From: Bradyrhizobium sp. AUGA SZCCT0283
GTDB lineage: Bacteria > Pseudomonadota > Alphaproteobacteria > Rhizobiales > Xanthobacteraceae
Assembly: GCF_018130385.1 (NCBI RefSeq)
Contig: NZ_JAFCLU010000001.1
Coordinates: 620,001-684,000, forward strand
Length of the DNA stretch: 64,000 nt
Direction: 5' to 3'
Positions 56,651-64,000 of the stretch are shown one piece after another; the first letter of the stretch is position 1; each line of letters begins with the position of its first letter. A program made the translations under genes and the position numbers. Below the pieces are notes generated by a model that saw only the letters and a list, made by a program, of their open reading frames with translations, had not been told where the DNA came from and did no database searches.

Positions 56651-57478
56651 TTACAGGGCGCCGCGCAAATGCGGGTTATCGGCGCCTGTCACCCAATCCG
56701 CCGATAAGGCCGGCACGCCCGATGTCGCGCAATCGCTGCGTCTGACTTCAGCATGGGCGAACAATTCCGTCAGTTTTGTATCGTTTCCGGCGGTCAGCAG
56801 GATGAGCCGGTTCAGGATGCAGCCGATCGCCGTGCGGCGGGCTGGCAAATCCTCGCCCAGGCATGACCAGCCGGAGAAACGGAATTTCGGCTCATCGATA
56901 TGCTTGAAAAATCGGAGGCAGGAGCGGGAGGCCTCCGCGCCGCCGACCCGGCGAAACAGGGTTACGGCGCCGAACTTGCTGTCGATGAGTCCTGCCGCCT
57001 CCAACTCGCGCGGGCCAGCCGGGTCCATCCTTGCGGCAAGGTAGCCGGCCGCCGAGCCGACCTGATCGATTTCGTCACCCGGACGATAGATTTCGAGTTC
57101 AGCGACCGGCGTGCCGCCGGTGCCGCTCCAGTAGAACACGTCCTTGCGGCCGCCCTCGGGATGCCGAAAAACTTCATAAGTCTCTGTCTTACCTGGGAAA
57201 ATGAGATGGCTTACCGCGAACGCGGGCGTAGTGCGTCCGGCCTGGCTCCAGGTTTTGGGTGACGTCTCCATCGCCACAACATCGGGTAGATGGTGCCATA
57301 GCGCGATACCGCAAATGGCCATCAGCGCCAGCGTCATCAGATAGGCGCAGAGCCGTGCCAGCGTGCCGCAGACCTCGTCCACGAAGCTTGCCAGCGCTGG
57401 TCGGATGCTCAGCGTATAGTAGGAATTGGCCGGATCGGCCGGAAACGAATGCATCAAACGCCCAAACACAGCCGTCAA
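56651..57478 (-). CDS. Hypothetical membrane-anchored protein, 275 aa
   Basis: One membrane segment (about 40-62, ARLCAYLMTLALMAICGIALWHH) anchors a presumably periplasmic part. It contains YEVFRHPEGGRKDVFYWSG, VAELEIYRPGDEID and several Cys (SRSCLRFF, SGWSCLGE, IGCILNRL). No family is recognised. It is divergent from asd. The start could be ATG 57478 or the Met at residue 9. Confidence 0.6.
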   Translation of the reverse strand: MTAVFGRLMHSFPADPANSYYTLSIRPALASFVDEVCGTLARLCAYLMTLALMAICGIALWHHLPDVVAMETSPKTWSQAGRTTPAFAVSHLIFPGKTETYEVFRHPEGGRKDVFYWSGTGGTPVAELEIYRPGDEIDQVGSAAGYLAARMDPAGPRELEAAGLIDSKFGAVTLFRRVGGAEASRSCLRFFKHIDEPKFRFSGWSCLGEDLPARRTAIGCILNRLILLTAGNDTKLTELFAHAEVRRSDCATSGVPALSADWVTGADNPHLRGAL

Positions 57479-57571
57479 ACGTTGTCATATCGGCGTTTCT
57501 CGCATAGAAGCGCTGCCTTCCCCCTTTCCGCTTGACGCGGCGGGGCGGCATTTTTCCTCGGAGAGTGAACG

Positions 57572-58606
57572 ATGGGTTACAAAGTCGCTGTCGTCGGTGC
57601 GACCGGCAATGTCGGGCGCGAAATGCTCAACATTCTCGACGAGCGCAAATTCCCCGCCGACGAGGTCGTGGTGCTGGCCTCGCGCCGCAGCGTGGGCGTT
57701 GAAGTCTCCTATGGCGACCGCACCCTGAAGGTCAAAGCGCTCGAGCACTATGACTTCTCCGACGTCGACATCTGCCTGATGTCGGCGGGCGGCTCGGTGT
57801 CGAAGGAATGGTCGCCGAAGATCGGCGCCGCCGGTGCGGTCGTGATCGACAATTCGTCGGCCTGGCGGATGGATCCGGACGTGCCGCTGATCGTGCCCGA
57901 GGTCAATGCGGATGCGGTCGCGGGCTTTGCCAAGAAGAACATCATCGCCAACCCGAACTGCTCCACGGCGCAGCTCGTGGTCGCGCTGAAGCCGCTGCAC
58001 GACAAGGCCACCATCAAGCGGGTCGTGGTCGCGACCTATCAATCGGTCTCGGGCGCCGGCAAGGATGCGATGGACGAATTGTTTTCGCAGACCAAGGCCG
58101 TCTACACCAACAGCGAGCTGATCAACAAGAAATTCCCGAAGCGTATCGCCTTCAACGTCATCCCCGAGATCGACGTGTTCATGGAGGACGGCTACACCAA
58201 GGAAGAGTGGAAGATGATGATGGAGACCAAGAAGATTCTTGATCCCAAAATCAGGCTCACCGCCACCTGCGTGCGTGTGCCGGTGTTCGTCGGCCATTCG
58301 GAGGCCGTCAATATCGAATTCGAGAACCCGATCACGGCCGATGAGGCGCGCAACATCCTGCGCAATGCGCCGGGATGCCTGGTGATCGACAAGCACGAGC
58401 CCGGCGGCTACGTCACGCCGTATGAGGCGGCGGGCGAAGACGCGACCTATATCAGCCGCATCCGTGAGGACAACACCGTCGAGAACGGCCTGTCGCTGTG
58501 GTGCGTGTCGGATAACTTACGCAAGGGCGCCGCGCTGAATGCGATCCAGATCGCCGAATGCCTGATCAACCGCAAGCTGATCAGCGCCAAGAAGAAGGCA
58601 GCATAA
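57572..58606 (+). CDS. asd: Aspartate-semialdehyde dehydrogenase
   Basis: A 344-residue enzyme that converts aspartyl phosphate to the semialdehyde, leading to Lys, Met, Thr and DAP. NADP-binding GATGNVGREM (9-18), catalytic Cys130 (NPNCSTAQ), YQSVSGAGKDAMDEL, and RVPVFVGHSEAVNIEF are present. GGAGAGTG precedes ATG 57572. It belongs to the second bacterial Asd subgroup by length and motifs. Confidence 0.97.
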   Translation: MGYKVAVVGATGNVGREMLNILDERKFPADEVVVLASRRSVGVEVSYGDRTLKVKALEHYDFSDVDICLMSAGGSVSKEWSPKIGAAGAVVIDNSSAWRMDPDVPLIVPEVNADAVAGFAKKNIIANPNCSTAQLVVALKPLHDKATIKRVVVATYQSVSGAGKDAMDELFSQTKAVYTNSELINKKFPKRIAFNVIPEIDVFMEDGYTKEEWKMMMETKKILDPKIRLTATCVRVPVFVGHSEAVNIEFENPITADEARNILRNAPGCLVIDKHEPGGYVTPYEAAGEDATYISRIREDNTVENGLSLWCVSDNLRKGAALNAIQIAECLINRKLISAKKKAA

Positions 58607-58620
58607 GTCGAATTTGTGAT

Positions 58621-58717
58621 TCGCAGGGTGGCAAAGCGAAGCGAGCCCACCATTCAGCATTGCGATCGAGGACAGATGGTGGGCATGGCGCGGTGCGCCT
58701 TTGCCCATCTCTACGCA
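58621..58717. repeat. Palindromic repeat, family B copy 4
   Basis: gcagggtggcaaagcg...agcccaccat and atggtgggca...gcccatctctacg. It fills the space between convergent asd and the carbonic anhydrase gene, ending 2 bp before the latter's stop codon. Confidence 0.88.
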
Positions 58718-58718
58718 G

Positions 58719-59363
58719 CTATTCGCCATTTCTGACGCTGCGAAATTCCTTCGCCTCCTGGTCGAGCACGAACAGCGAGCCCTCGGCGACGCCGAAATAG
58801 GCGCCGTGCAATTCCGTCTCGCCGCGCTCGACGCGGCTGCGCACGAACGGAAACGTCATCAGGTTTTCGAGGCTGCGGAACACCGCGGCCTTCTCGATCC
58901 GCGTGGTGAAATCCTGCCGGGTCTCGCGTTCGCGCTGGCCGACCTTTTCGCCCGGCTTGATGAACATCGCCATCCAGCGGCCGATGAAATCGCCCGGCGA
59001 CAGCGGATCGATATCGTCGATGAAGGCGCGGATGCCACCGCATTGCGCGTGGCCGAGCACCACGATGTGCTTTATGCGCAGCACCTGCACCGCGTATTCC
59101 AGCGCCGCCGAGACGCCATGGGCGCCGCCGTCCGGCTGGAAAACCGGCACCAGATTGGCGACGTTGCGCACCACGAAGAGTTCGCCGGGGCCGGCGTCGA
59201 AGATCACTTCCGGCGAGACGCGCGAATCGCAGCAGCCGATCACCATCACGGCGGGCGACTGGCCCCGCTCGGAAAGTTCCCGGTAGCGCGTCTGTTCGGT
59301 CGGCAGACGCTGCGAGGTAAAGGCCCGGTAGCCGTCGAGCAGATGTTGCGGGAATGGAGCCAT
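58719..59363 (-). CDS. Beta-class carbonic anhydrase
   Basis: A 214-residue zinc enzyme interconverting CO2 and bicarbonate. Zinc ligands are Cys44, His105 and Cys108 (GCCDSRV; VLGHAQCGG), with Asp46 and Arg48 as the catalytic dyad. Length is normal. ATG 59363 is chosen; upstream sequence gives no better start. Confidence 0.95.
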   Translation of the reverse strand: MAPFPQHLLDGYRAFTSQRLPTEQTRYRELSERGQSPAVMVIGCCDSRVSPEVIFDAGPGELFVVRNVANLVPVFQPDGGAHGVSAALEYAVQVLRIKHIVVLGHAQCGGIRAFIDDIDPLSPGDFIGRWMAMFIKPGEKVGQRERETRQDFTTRIEKAAVFRSLENLMTFPFVRSRVERGETELHGAYFGVAEGSLFVLDQEAKEFRSVRNGE

Positions 59364-59479
59364 GGTGTCCTGTCCGTATCGGGCATGGCTAACCATAAGC
59401 CGATGACGGGAACAAGACTTTCGGACCCCGGTTTGAAATGGTAGGGCGGGGGGTTCGAAGCCTCCAGAGGAACCAGCCC

Positions 59480-60358
59480 ATGATCCGTCCGCGCCGCAGC
59501 CTGTTATTCATGCCGGGATCGAACGCGCGGGCGCTGGAAAAGGCGCGCAACCTGCCCGTCGACGGCATCATTCTCGACCTCGAGGATTCGGTGGCGCCGG
59601 ACGCCAAGGCTGTGGCCCGCGACCAGATCGCCAAGGCGATTGCGGCCGGCGGGTTCGGCAAGCGCGAGGTTCTGATCCGCGTCAACAGCCTCGATACGCC
59701 CTGGTGGGTCGACGACGTCACCATGGCCGGCAAGGCCAGGCCCGACGGGATTCTGGTTCCCAAGATTTCCACCGTGGCCGATCTCAACGCCATCGCAAAC
59801 CGCCTGAGCGACATCAACGCCGACATGTCCATCCGGGTATGGGCGATGATCGAGACCGCGCGCGCCGTGCTCGATGCCGACAAGCTGGCGGCGGCGTCGA
59901 AGGATTCGGAAACCCGGCTTGCGGGCTTCGTGTTTGGGCCGAACGACATTTCGCGGGAGACACGTATCCGCATGCAGCCGGGCCGTGCCGCGATGATCCC
60001 CATGATCACGCACTGCATCCTGGCGACGCGCGCGCACGGGCTCGAAATTCTCGACGGGCCCTACAGCGACATCAGCAATATCGACGGCTTTGCGGTCGAA
60101 TGCGCGCAGGGCCGCGATCTCGGCTTCGACGGCAAGACGCTGATCCATCCGAGCCATATCGAGGCCTGCAACGCCATCTTCACGCCGCCGGCGGAAGAGG
60201 TCGAGCAGGCGCGCAAGATCATCGCGGCGTTCGAAAAGCCGGAAAACGCCTCACGGGGCGCCATCCAACTCGACGGGCGGATGGTGGAGCGGCTACACGC
60301 CGACATGGCGCGGCGGACGATTACGATTGCCGACGCGATCGCGGCGATGGGGAACTAG
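59480..60358 (+). CDS. HpcH/HpaI aldolase / citrate-lyase-beta-like CoA-ester lyase
   Basis: A 292-residue TIM-barrel lyase. RSLLFMPGSNARALEKA, the metal-ligand block GIILDLEDSVAPDAK, VRVWAMIETARAV-like strand and GFDGKTLIHPSHIEACN are CitE/Mcl hallmarks. Stand-alone genes like this often act as malyl-CoA, methylmalyl-CoA or citramalyl-CoA lyases; the choice is not fixed by the sequence. AGAGGA precedes ATG 59480. Confidence 0.88.
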   Translation: MIRPRRSLLFMPGSNARALEKARNLPVDGIILDLEDSVAPDAKAVARDQIAKAIAAGGFGKREVLIRVNSLDTPWWVDDVTMAGKARPDGILVPKISTVADLNAIANRLSDINADMSIRVWAMIETARAVLDADKLAAASKDSETRLAGFVFGPNDISRETRIRMQPGRAAMIPMITHCILATRAHGLEILDGPYSDISNIDGFAVECAQGRDLGFDGKTLIHPSHIEACNAIFTPPAEEVEQARKIIAAFEKPENASRGAIQLDGRMVERLHADMARRTITIADAIAAMGN

Positions 60359-60367
60359 ATTCCTGAG

Positions 60368-60418
60368 TTGACGCGTTTTCTTGACGCGAACCGGCCCCAC
60401 TTCGCTGGAAAGCGCTTT
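60368..60418. repeat. Composite repeat family C, left module
   Basis: ttgacgcgttttcttgacgcg, ccggccccacttcgctgg and aaagcgcttt. It lies between the lyase gene and the convergent cytochrome c gene. Confidence 0.75.
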
Positions 60419-60770
60419 AATTGCGCTTCAGGCTCAGGATGTAATTCGTGAGATCGTCGGCCTCACCGGGCGCGATGATGAGATTGGGCATCCGATGATG
60501 GCTGGTCTTGAAAAATACCTTCAACGATAGCGCCGTGGTCGATGCCCGGTTGGCGATCGCGACGAAATCCGGCGGGCCGCCTCTGGTTCCCACGGTCGCA
60601 GCCTCGATCGCGTGGCAATCCTTGCACCAAGCCTCGGCGAGACGATGCCCGGCCGAGGCGCTGTCTGACGGCAGCGGGGCGCCGTTCGCATTATGCAGCC
60701 GCACGAACAACAGCACCGCAAGGCCTGCGGCAACTGCGATCAAAATTTGCAGCCAAGTGGAACGCGCCAT
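60417..60770 (-). CDS. Cytochrome c family protein, membrane-anchored
   Basis: A 117-residue monohaem cytochrome c. The N-terminal membrane segment (about 6-23) is uncleaved or a signal anchor. The haem motif is Cys-Lys-Asp-Cys-His in WCKDCH (about 48-53), and the likely axial Met is in HRMPNL. It probably carries electrons at the periplasmic face. ATG 60770 is favoured; TTG 60779 is possible. It is the second gene after the DUF6455 protein. Confidence 0.85.
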   Translation of the reverse strand: MARSTWLQILIAVAAGLAVLLFVRLHNANGAPLPSDSASAGHRLAEAWCKDCHAIEAATVGTRGGPPDFVAIANRASTTALSLKVFFKTSHHRMPNLIIAPGEADDLTNYILSLKRN

Positions 60771-60803
60771 TTTCGGCAACCCCTGCAGGACGTCCTTACT
60801 GGT

Positions 60804-61208
60804 TCACCGCTGGCCAAGACCATCGATCGTATCGGCGTTTCCGCAATATTCCTCATAATGCGCAGCGGCGGTGCCGGCGGCGAGATCGCGGTCGCACTGG
60901 CGCTTGTGGTTGCACAGTGAGCAGACGCGTTCCATGTCGCGCAGCACGAGGGGCTCGCTCCGCGCCAGATCCTCCTGGTCGATGCCAAGCGCCTGCAGCA
61001 TCTTCGGCAGCTCGTCGGCGGCATGCGGTCCCTGGCGAACCAGCGCCTCCAGGTCGGCGGAAGACATCCGCAATTCGCTGGCGATCCGGTCGAAATTGGC
61101 GGCATCCATCTCGCGCATTTCCTTCAACTCGCGCCGGTGCTTCAGCCATTCGCCGAAGGTGTCGACCACGAGGCTGACGACGGGATAGGGCTTTTCCTGA
61201 ATGGTCAT
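60804..61208 (-). CDS. DUF6455-type cysteine-containing protein
   Basis: A 134-residue protein. The C-terminal part has four Cys in VCSLCNHKRQCDRDLAAGTA and YEEYCGN, the DUF6455 pattern, able to bind a metal or Fe-S cluster. The N-terminal FGEWLKHRRELKEM is helical. It lies 33 bp upstream of the cytochrome c gene on the same strand. Function unknown. Confidence 0.75.
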   Translation of the reverse strand: MTIQEKPYPVVSLVVDTFGEWLKHRRELKEMREMDAANFDRIASELRMSSADLEALVRQGPHAADELPKMLQALGIDQEDLARSEPLVLRDMERVCSLCNHKRQCDRDLAAGTAAAHYEEYCGNADTIDGLGQR

Positions 61209-61305
61209 GGCACGGTTCCCTTGAGTAGTTCCAATGACCGAAGGCTAGGGCAGATCGCGCGGGCGTCGTTGCGCTGGATCAAACTGGGGAAGCGGCGCGC
61301 CACGG

Positions 61306-62094
61306 CTATTTGCCGAACTTCTCCGCTGCCCAGGCATAAAGGCTGCCGGGAATGGGCTTTTCGCCGCCGCGGCCCTTTGGCGAGATGTGCAGGCCGATGA
61401 TTTGGGGATCGGCGAGCAGGCCTGAAAAATCCGTTGGCTCGAAGAACAGCTTCGGCTCGGCGTGGACCGCGTAGAAGGACTGCTTCGGCAGCGCGTGCTG
61501 CAATCGGTTCGAGCGGCGCGCGAGCGCGGTCAGTGCGGCGGGGCCATAGATCGCGACGCGGATGTCGGAGAGCCGGTTCGACCGGCCGCGCAACTGCCGC
61601 AGCGCGAAGGTGAGGCGATGCCGCCACGCCAGCCAGTCCGGCGTCAGATCGTCCTGTTCCATCAGGTTTTCGAACGCCAGCACGATCGGATCGTCCGGCG
61701 GCAGGTACAGCACCGAATTGCCGAGCTGGTGCGGCCGTTCCCAGGCGAAATAGGGTTTTGCCGGATCGATCTCGACGGGCTTGAGCAGCAGCACGTCGGC
61801 GTCGAGCCACAGTCCGGCTCGCTCCGCCATCAGCCGCATCCGGAAGAAATCGCTGAACTGCAGGATGGTCCAGTCGCGCCAGCTCCCATCCGGCTCGGGC
61901 GGACGCAGCCGCTCGGAAAAGGAATGCGGCAGGATCGCCTCGGCCTCGGCATTGCCGACGCCGTCGGGCAGGCCCGGCAATGGATCGAAACTGTAGACCG
62001 TGACCTTGTGGCCGGCAGCGACCTGCGACCGCAGGCAGGTCAGCCGCAGCCCGTCGAGCCGGCCGTGCCAGAAGGTGACGACGTCAGGCCGCAT
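61306..62094 (-). CDS. Glycosyltransferase (DXD-type, GT32-like)
   Basis: A 262-residue sugar transferase. The DXD-like metal-binding GLWLDADVLLLKP (about 93-105) follows SDFFRMRLMAERAG. This layout fits GT32/A4GALT-like families that act on surface glycans. ATG 62094 gives a compact start (MRPDVVTFWHG). No glycan cluster lies beside it. Confidence 0.75.
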   Translation of the reverse strand: MRPDVVTFWHGRLDGLRLTCLRSQVAAGHKVTVYSFDPLPGLPDGVGNAEAEAILPHSFSERLRPPEPDGSWRDWTILQFSDFFRMRLMAERAGLWLDADVLLLKPVEIDPAKPYFAWERPHQLGNSVLYLPPDDPIVLAFENLMEQDDLTPDWLAWRHRLTFALRQLRGRSNRLSDIRVAIYGPAALTALARRSNRLQHALPKQSFYAVHAEPKLFFEPTDFSGLLADPQIIGLHISPKGRGGEKPIPGSLYAWAAEKFGK

Positions 62095-62117
62095 CCGCGT
62101 CGCCTCCGCTTAACGAA

Positions 62118-62142
62118 AGAGCCCCGATGCGATCGGGGCTCT
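62118..62142 (-). terminator. Intrinsic terminator after leuD
   Basis: AGAGCCCCGAT (62118-62128) - GCG - ATCGGGGCTCT (62132-62142). On the minus strand it is followed by TTTCGTT. It ends the leuD transcript and lies before the glycosyltransferase gene. Confidence 0.85.
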
Positions 62143-62165
62143 CGTAACACGAACAGGTAACACGG

Positions 62166-62771
62166 TCAGGCCCAGGCGCGCTCTTTCTTCAGCCTCGCCT
62201 CGTAATCGTCGATCGACGACTTCTTTTCCATGGTCAGGCCGATGTCGTCGAGGCCGTTCATCAGGCAGTGCTTGCGGAACGGGTCGATCTCGAACTTCAC
62301 CTTGCCGCCGTCGGGACCGCGGATCTCCTGGTTGGCGAGATCGATGGTCAGCGTCGCATTCGCGCCGCGCTCGGCGTCGTCGAACAGCTTGTCGAGGTCG
62401 TCCTGGGTGACGCGGATTGGCAGGATGCCGTTCTTGAAGCAGTTATTGTAGAAGATGTCGCCGAACGAGGTCGAGATCACGCAGCGGATGCCGAAATCCA
62501 AGAGCGCCCACGGCGCGTGCTCACGGCTGGAGCCGCAGCCGAAATTGTCGCCGGCGACCAGCACCTTGGCGTTGCGATAGGCCGGCTGGTTGAGGATGAA
62601 GTCCGGGTTCTCGCTGCCGTCATCCTTGTAGCGCTGTTCCGAGAACAGGCCCTTGCCGAGGCCGGTGCGCTTGATGGTCTTCAAATACTGTTTCGGGATG
62701 ATCATGTCGGTGTCGACATTGATGATCTTCAGGGGGGCAGCTACGCCTTCCAGTGTGGTGAACTTTTCCAT
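62166..62771 (-). CDS. leuD: 3-isopropylmalate dehydratase small subunit
   Basis: A 201-residue subunit of isopropylmalate isomerase. [16 protein letters not shown] (about 17-32), [22 protein letters not shown] (about 74-95) and CFKNGILPI are typical. It works with LeuC, whose gene is not in this window. GGGAAG precedes ATG 62771. A terminator follows. Confidence 0.97.
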   Translation of the reverse strand: MEKFTTLEGVAAPLKIINVDTDMIIPKQYLKTIKRTGLGKGLFSEQRYKDDGSENPDFILNQPAYRNAKVLVAGDNFGCGSSREHAPWALLDFGIRCVISTSFGDIFYNNCFKNGILPIRVTQDDLDKLFDDAERGANATLTIDLANQEIRGPDGGKVKFEIDPFRKHCLMNGLDDIGLTMEKKSSIDDYEARLKKERAWA

Positions 62772-62870
62772 CGATCGCACTTCCCGGTTGAAGGGTGGGA
62801 CAGGGGCGTTGATTTATCGCGAATATGGCCCCGGCAAAAGGCCAATTTGCGCAATCCTAGCCTGCGCAAC

Positions 62871-63269
62871 CTAGCCGGCACCCGCCTCGATCGCCTCCAT
62901 ATCGGCGTCCGACAGCCCGAAATGGTGCCCGATCTCGTGGATCAGGACGTGGCGGACGATATGGCCCAGCGTTTCCTCATGTTCGGCCCAGTAATCCAGG
63001 ATCGGACGGCGGTAGAGCCAAACCATGTTGGGCAGGCGGGCGATGTCCTGATTGCTCTGGTGCGGCAGGCCGATGCCCTGGAACAGACCGAGCAGGTCGA
63101 ATTCGCTTTGGGCTTCCATCTCGTCGAGGACCTCATCGGTCGGAAAATCATCGACGCGGATGATCACGCCCTGGCACAGGGTTCGAAACGTCTTGGGCAG
63201 GCGCTCGAACACCTCATGCGCCATGGCTTCCATTTCGGCGAGCGAGGGGGCTTTTGCTTCGGTCCACAT
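62871..63269 (-). CDS. Minimal metalloprotease family protein (zincin-like)
   Basis: A 132-residue zincin. The active-site motif is HEIGHHFGLSD (His111, Glu112, His115, Asp121), and a LYRRPILDYW block precedes it. Such minimal metallopeptidases occur singly in many alphaproteobacteria; the substrate is unknown. ATG 63269 (MWTEAKAPSL) matches the family start; ATG 63305 is an alternative. Confidence 0.85.
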   Translation of the reverse strand: MWTEAKAPSLAEMEAMAHEVFERLPKTFRTLCQGVIIRVDDFPTDEVLDEMEAQSEFDLLGLFQGIGLPHQSNQDIARLPNMVWLYRRPILDYWAEHEETLGHIVRHVLIHEIGHHFGLSDADMEAIEAGAG

Positions 63270-63380
63270 CAGGACGTATTTAGCGTGTGTTGTGCCCGGG
63301 CGCATACTGGTTTTGCGGAGTTGACCTCGGCGCGCCAATCGGTGACCGTACGGGGGATATAAGGCGTGGGTGGACTTAAG

Positions 63381-63704
63381 ATGAAGCGGATTGTGACGGT
63401 CGCAATTTGGGCTGCTTTTGCCGGGCTCCTGCTCCCCGGTACGATGGCGCAGGCGCAGACGACATCGCCGGTGCTGCGGGTCGCGACGGCGCCGGAGCCG
63501 GCCGTCACGGATGTGTCCGCACAACGGCGGCGGCCGCTGCGGCGCGTGCCGATCTACCGGCAGGAATGGACGCCCGACGTCTACCCGCGCTACAACCCCG
63601 GCCCCAACGCCGTGCGCGATTGCACCGCGCATTATGTGCAGGAGTACCGGCCGAGCGGCACGGTGATCACCCCGCGCATGAACTGCTACTGGCGCCCGGG
63701 CTAG
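63381..63704 (+). CDS. Hypothetical exported protein, 107 aa
   Basis: Signal peptide about 1-26 (MAQAQ). The mature part is Arg/Pro-rich with two Cys (VRDCTAHYVQEYRPSG and RMNCYW) that may pair. No family is recognised. ATG 63381 is used; GTG 63366 would add five residues. Confidence 0.7.
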   Translation: MKRIVTVAIWAAFAGLLLPGTMAQAQTTSPVLRVATAPEPAVTDVSAQRRRPLRRVPIYRQEWTPDVYPRYNPGPNAVRDCTAHYVQEYRPSGTVITPRMNCYWRPG

Positions 63705-63962
63705 GTTTTTTCCCGCAGCATTTTTTATCGCTCATTTCGGTGACGCGGGTCGGGCCCGACTCTGCGGGCACTCCACGCTGAAGTCGCGGCGGCGTTCTGC
63801 GCCGATTTCGTGCGCAAGGATTGCGGCGAGCCGCGGCCGTCATCCATTCATGTTCGTGGCGCATTCATTCAGGACCCATTCAAGTCGCTGGCGTCAGTTT
63901 GCGTGCAGCGTTGCGGCGAGCGATTCGGCGCAGACGTGACACCCGACCCAAGGAGAGCATTC

Positions 63963-64000
63963 ATGCAGTTCGCGAAAGTTCTTGTCACGAAAGTTTTTGG
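63963..64000 (+). CDS. Start of an unknown gene (3'-truncated)
   Basis: ATG 63963 follows AAGGAGAG at 63950-63957, an excellent ribosome binding site. The first residues are MQFAKVLVTKVF; the window ends after 12 codons. Nothing more can be said. Confidence 0.5.
   Translation, partial: MQFAKVLVTKVF

Noticed and set aside
60352..60390. EcfG-type promoter GGAAC...CGTT
   Set aside because: The spacing is 18 bp instead of 16-17 and the site lies at the end of the lyase gene inside a repeat.

Overview
This 64 kb window is a high-GC chromosomal segment of an alphaproteobacterium. Gene content and protein sequences (MatB, TypA, the SDH operon, LeuB/Asd/LeuD, rhizobial-type palindromic repeats) point to the Bradyrhizobium/Rhodopseudomonas group (Nitrobacteraceae). 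No rRNA, phage, insertion sequence or CRISPR array is visible. One tRNA, tRNA-Ala(CGC), is present. Most genes are housekeeping or metabolic. Species assignment is inference from sequence familiarity; no database was searched.

Layout. 1-4.6 kb: 3' end of a class-I glutamine amidotransferase, an NTF2-like/crotonase pair, tRNA-Ala, YggT, DUF167, folD and ppa. 4.7-8.6 kb: a GNAT gene, a CtrA-box-like site, then four overlapping or abutting genes (exported alpha/beta hydrolase, DUF2269 membrane protein, SDR-DoxX fusion, DCC thiol-oxidoreductase). 8.6-9.7 kb: a less GC-rich two-gene cassette with a DUF3883 putative nuclease-like protein. 9.9-14.9 kb: flavin amine oxidase, typA, a Crp/Fnr regulator and a single-domain response regulator. 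14.9-21.4 kb: Tat-exported PhoD phosphatase, two TAXI-type binding proteins with no TRAP permease beside them, phhB, a DUF1232 protein and a SEL1-like membrane protein. 21.7-26.8 kb: quinone reductase, a dienoyl-CoA-reductase-like SDR, an IalB-like protein, rlmN and an AT-rich DUF2971 gene. 26.8-33.5 kb: membrane protein, PAP2 phosphatase, argG, PhoA-type phosphatase, TetR regulator and a homocysteine methyltransferase. 33.5-42.2 kb: proline-rich OmpA-like protein, small proline-rich protein, VOC, FkbM methyltransferase, ABC exporter, hybrid histidine kinase and a 39-residue membrane peptide. 42.2-45.8 kb: sdhCDAB. 46-54.6 kb: a LysR remnant, TSUP transporter, matB, SDR, fasciclin protein, a cytochrome b/molybdopterin oxidoreductase pair, and MFS and EamA transporters. 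54.8-64 kb: leuB, asd, beta-carbonic anhydrase, CitE-like lyase, cytochrome c with a DUF6455 protein, glycosyltransferase, leuD, a minimal metalloprotease and small exported proteins.

The genes serve amino-acid synthesis (leuB, leuD, asd, argG), one-carbon metabolism (folD, homocysteine methyltransferase), the TCA cycle and respiration (sdhCDAB), malonate activation (matB), phosphate scavenging (PhoD, PhoA), translation and RNA maturation (typA, rlmN) and envelope functions.

The most striking non-gene feature is a dense set of intergenic palindromic repeats: at least two four-copy families, one modular composite family and several single-copy elements. They lie mostly between convergent genes, and some double as terminators or overlap stop codons. 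The best candidates for undescribed systems are the coupled hydrolase-DUF2269-SDR/DoxX-DCC operon and the permease-less, membrane-anchored TAXI protein.
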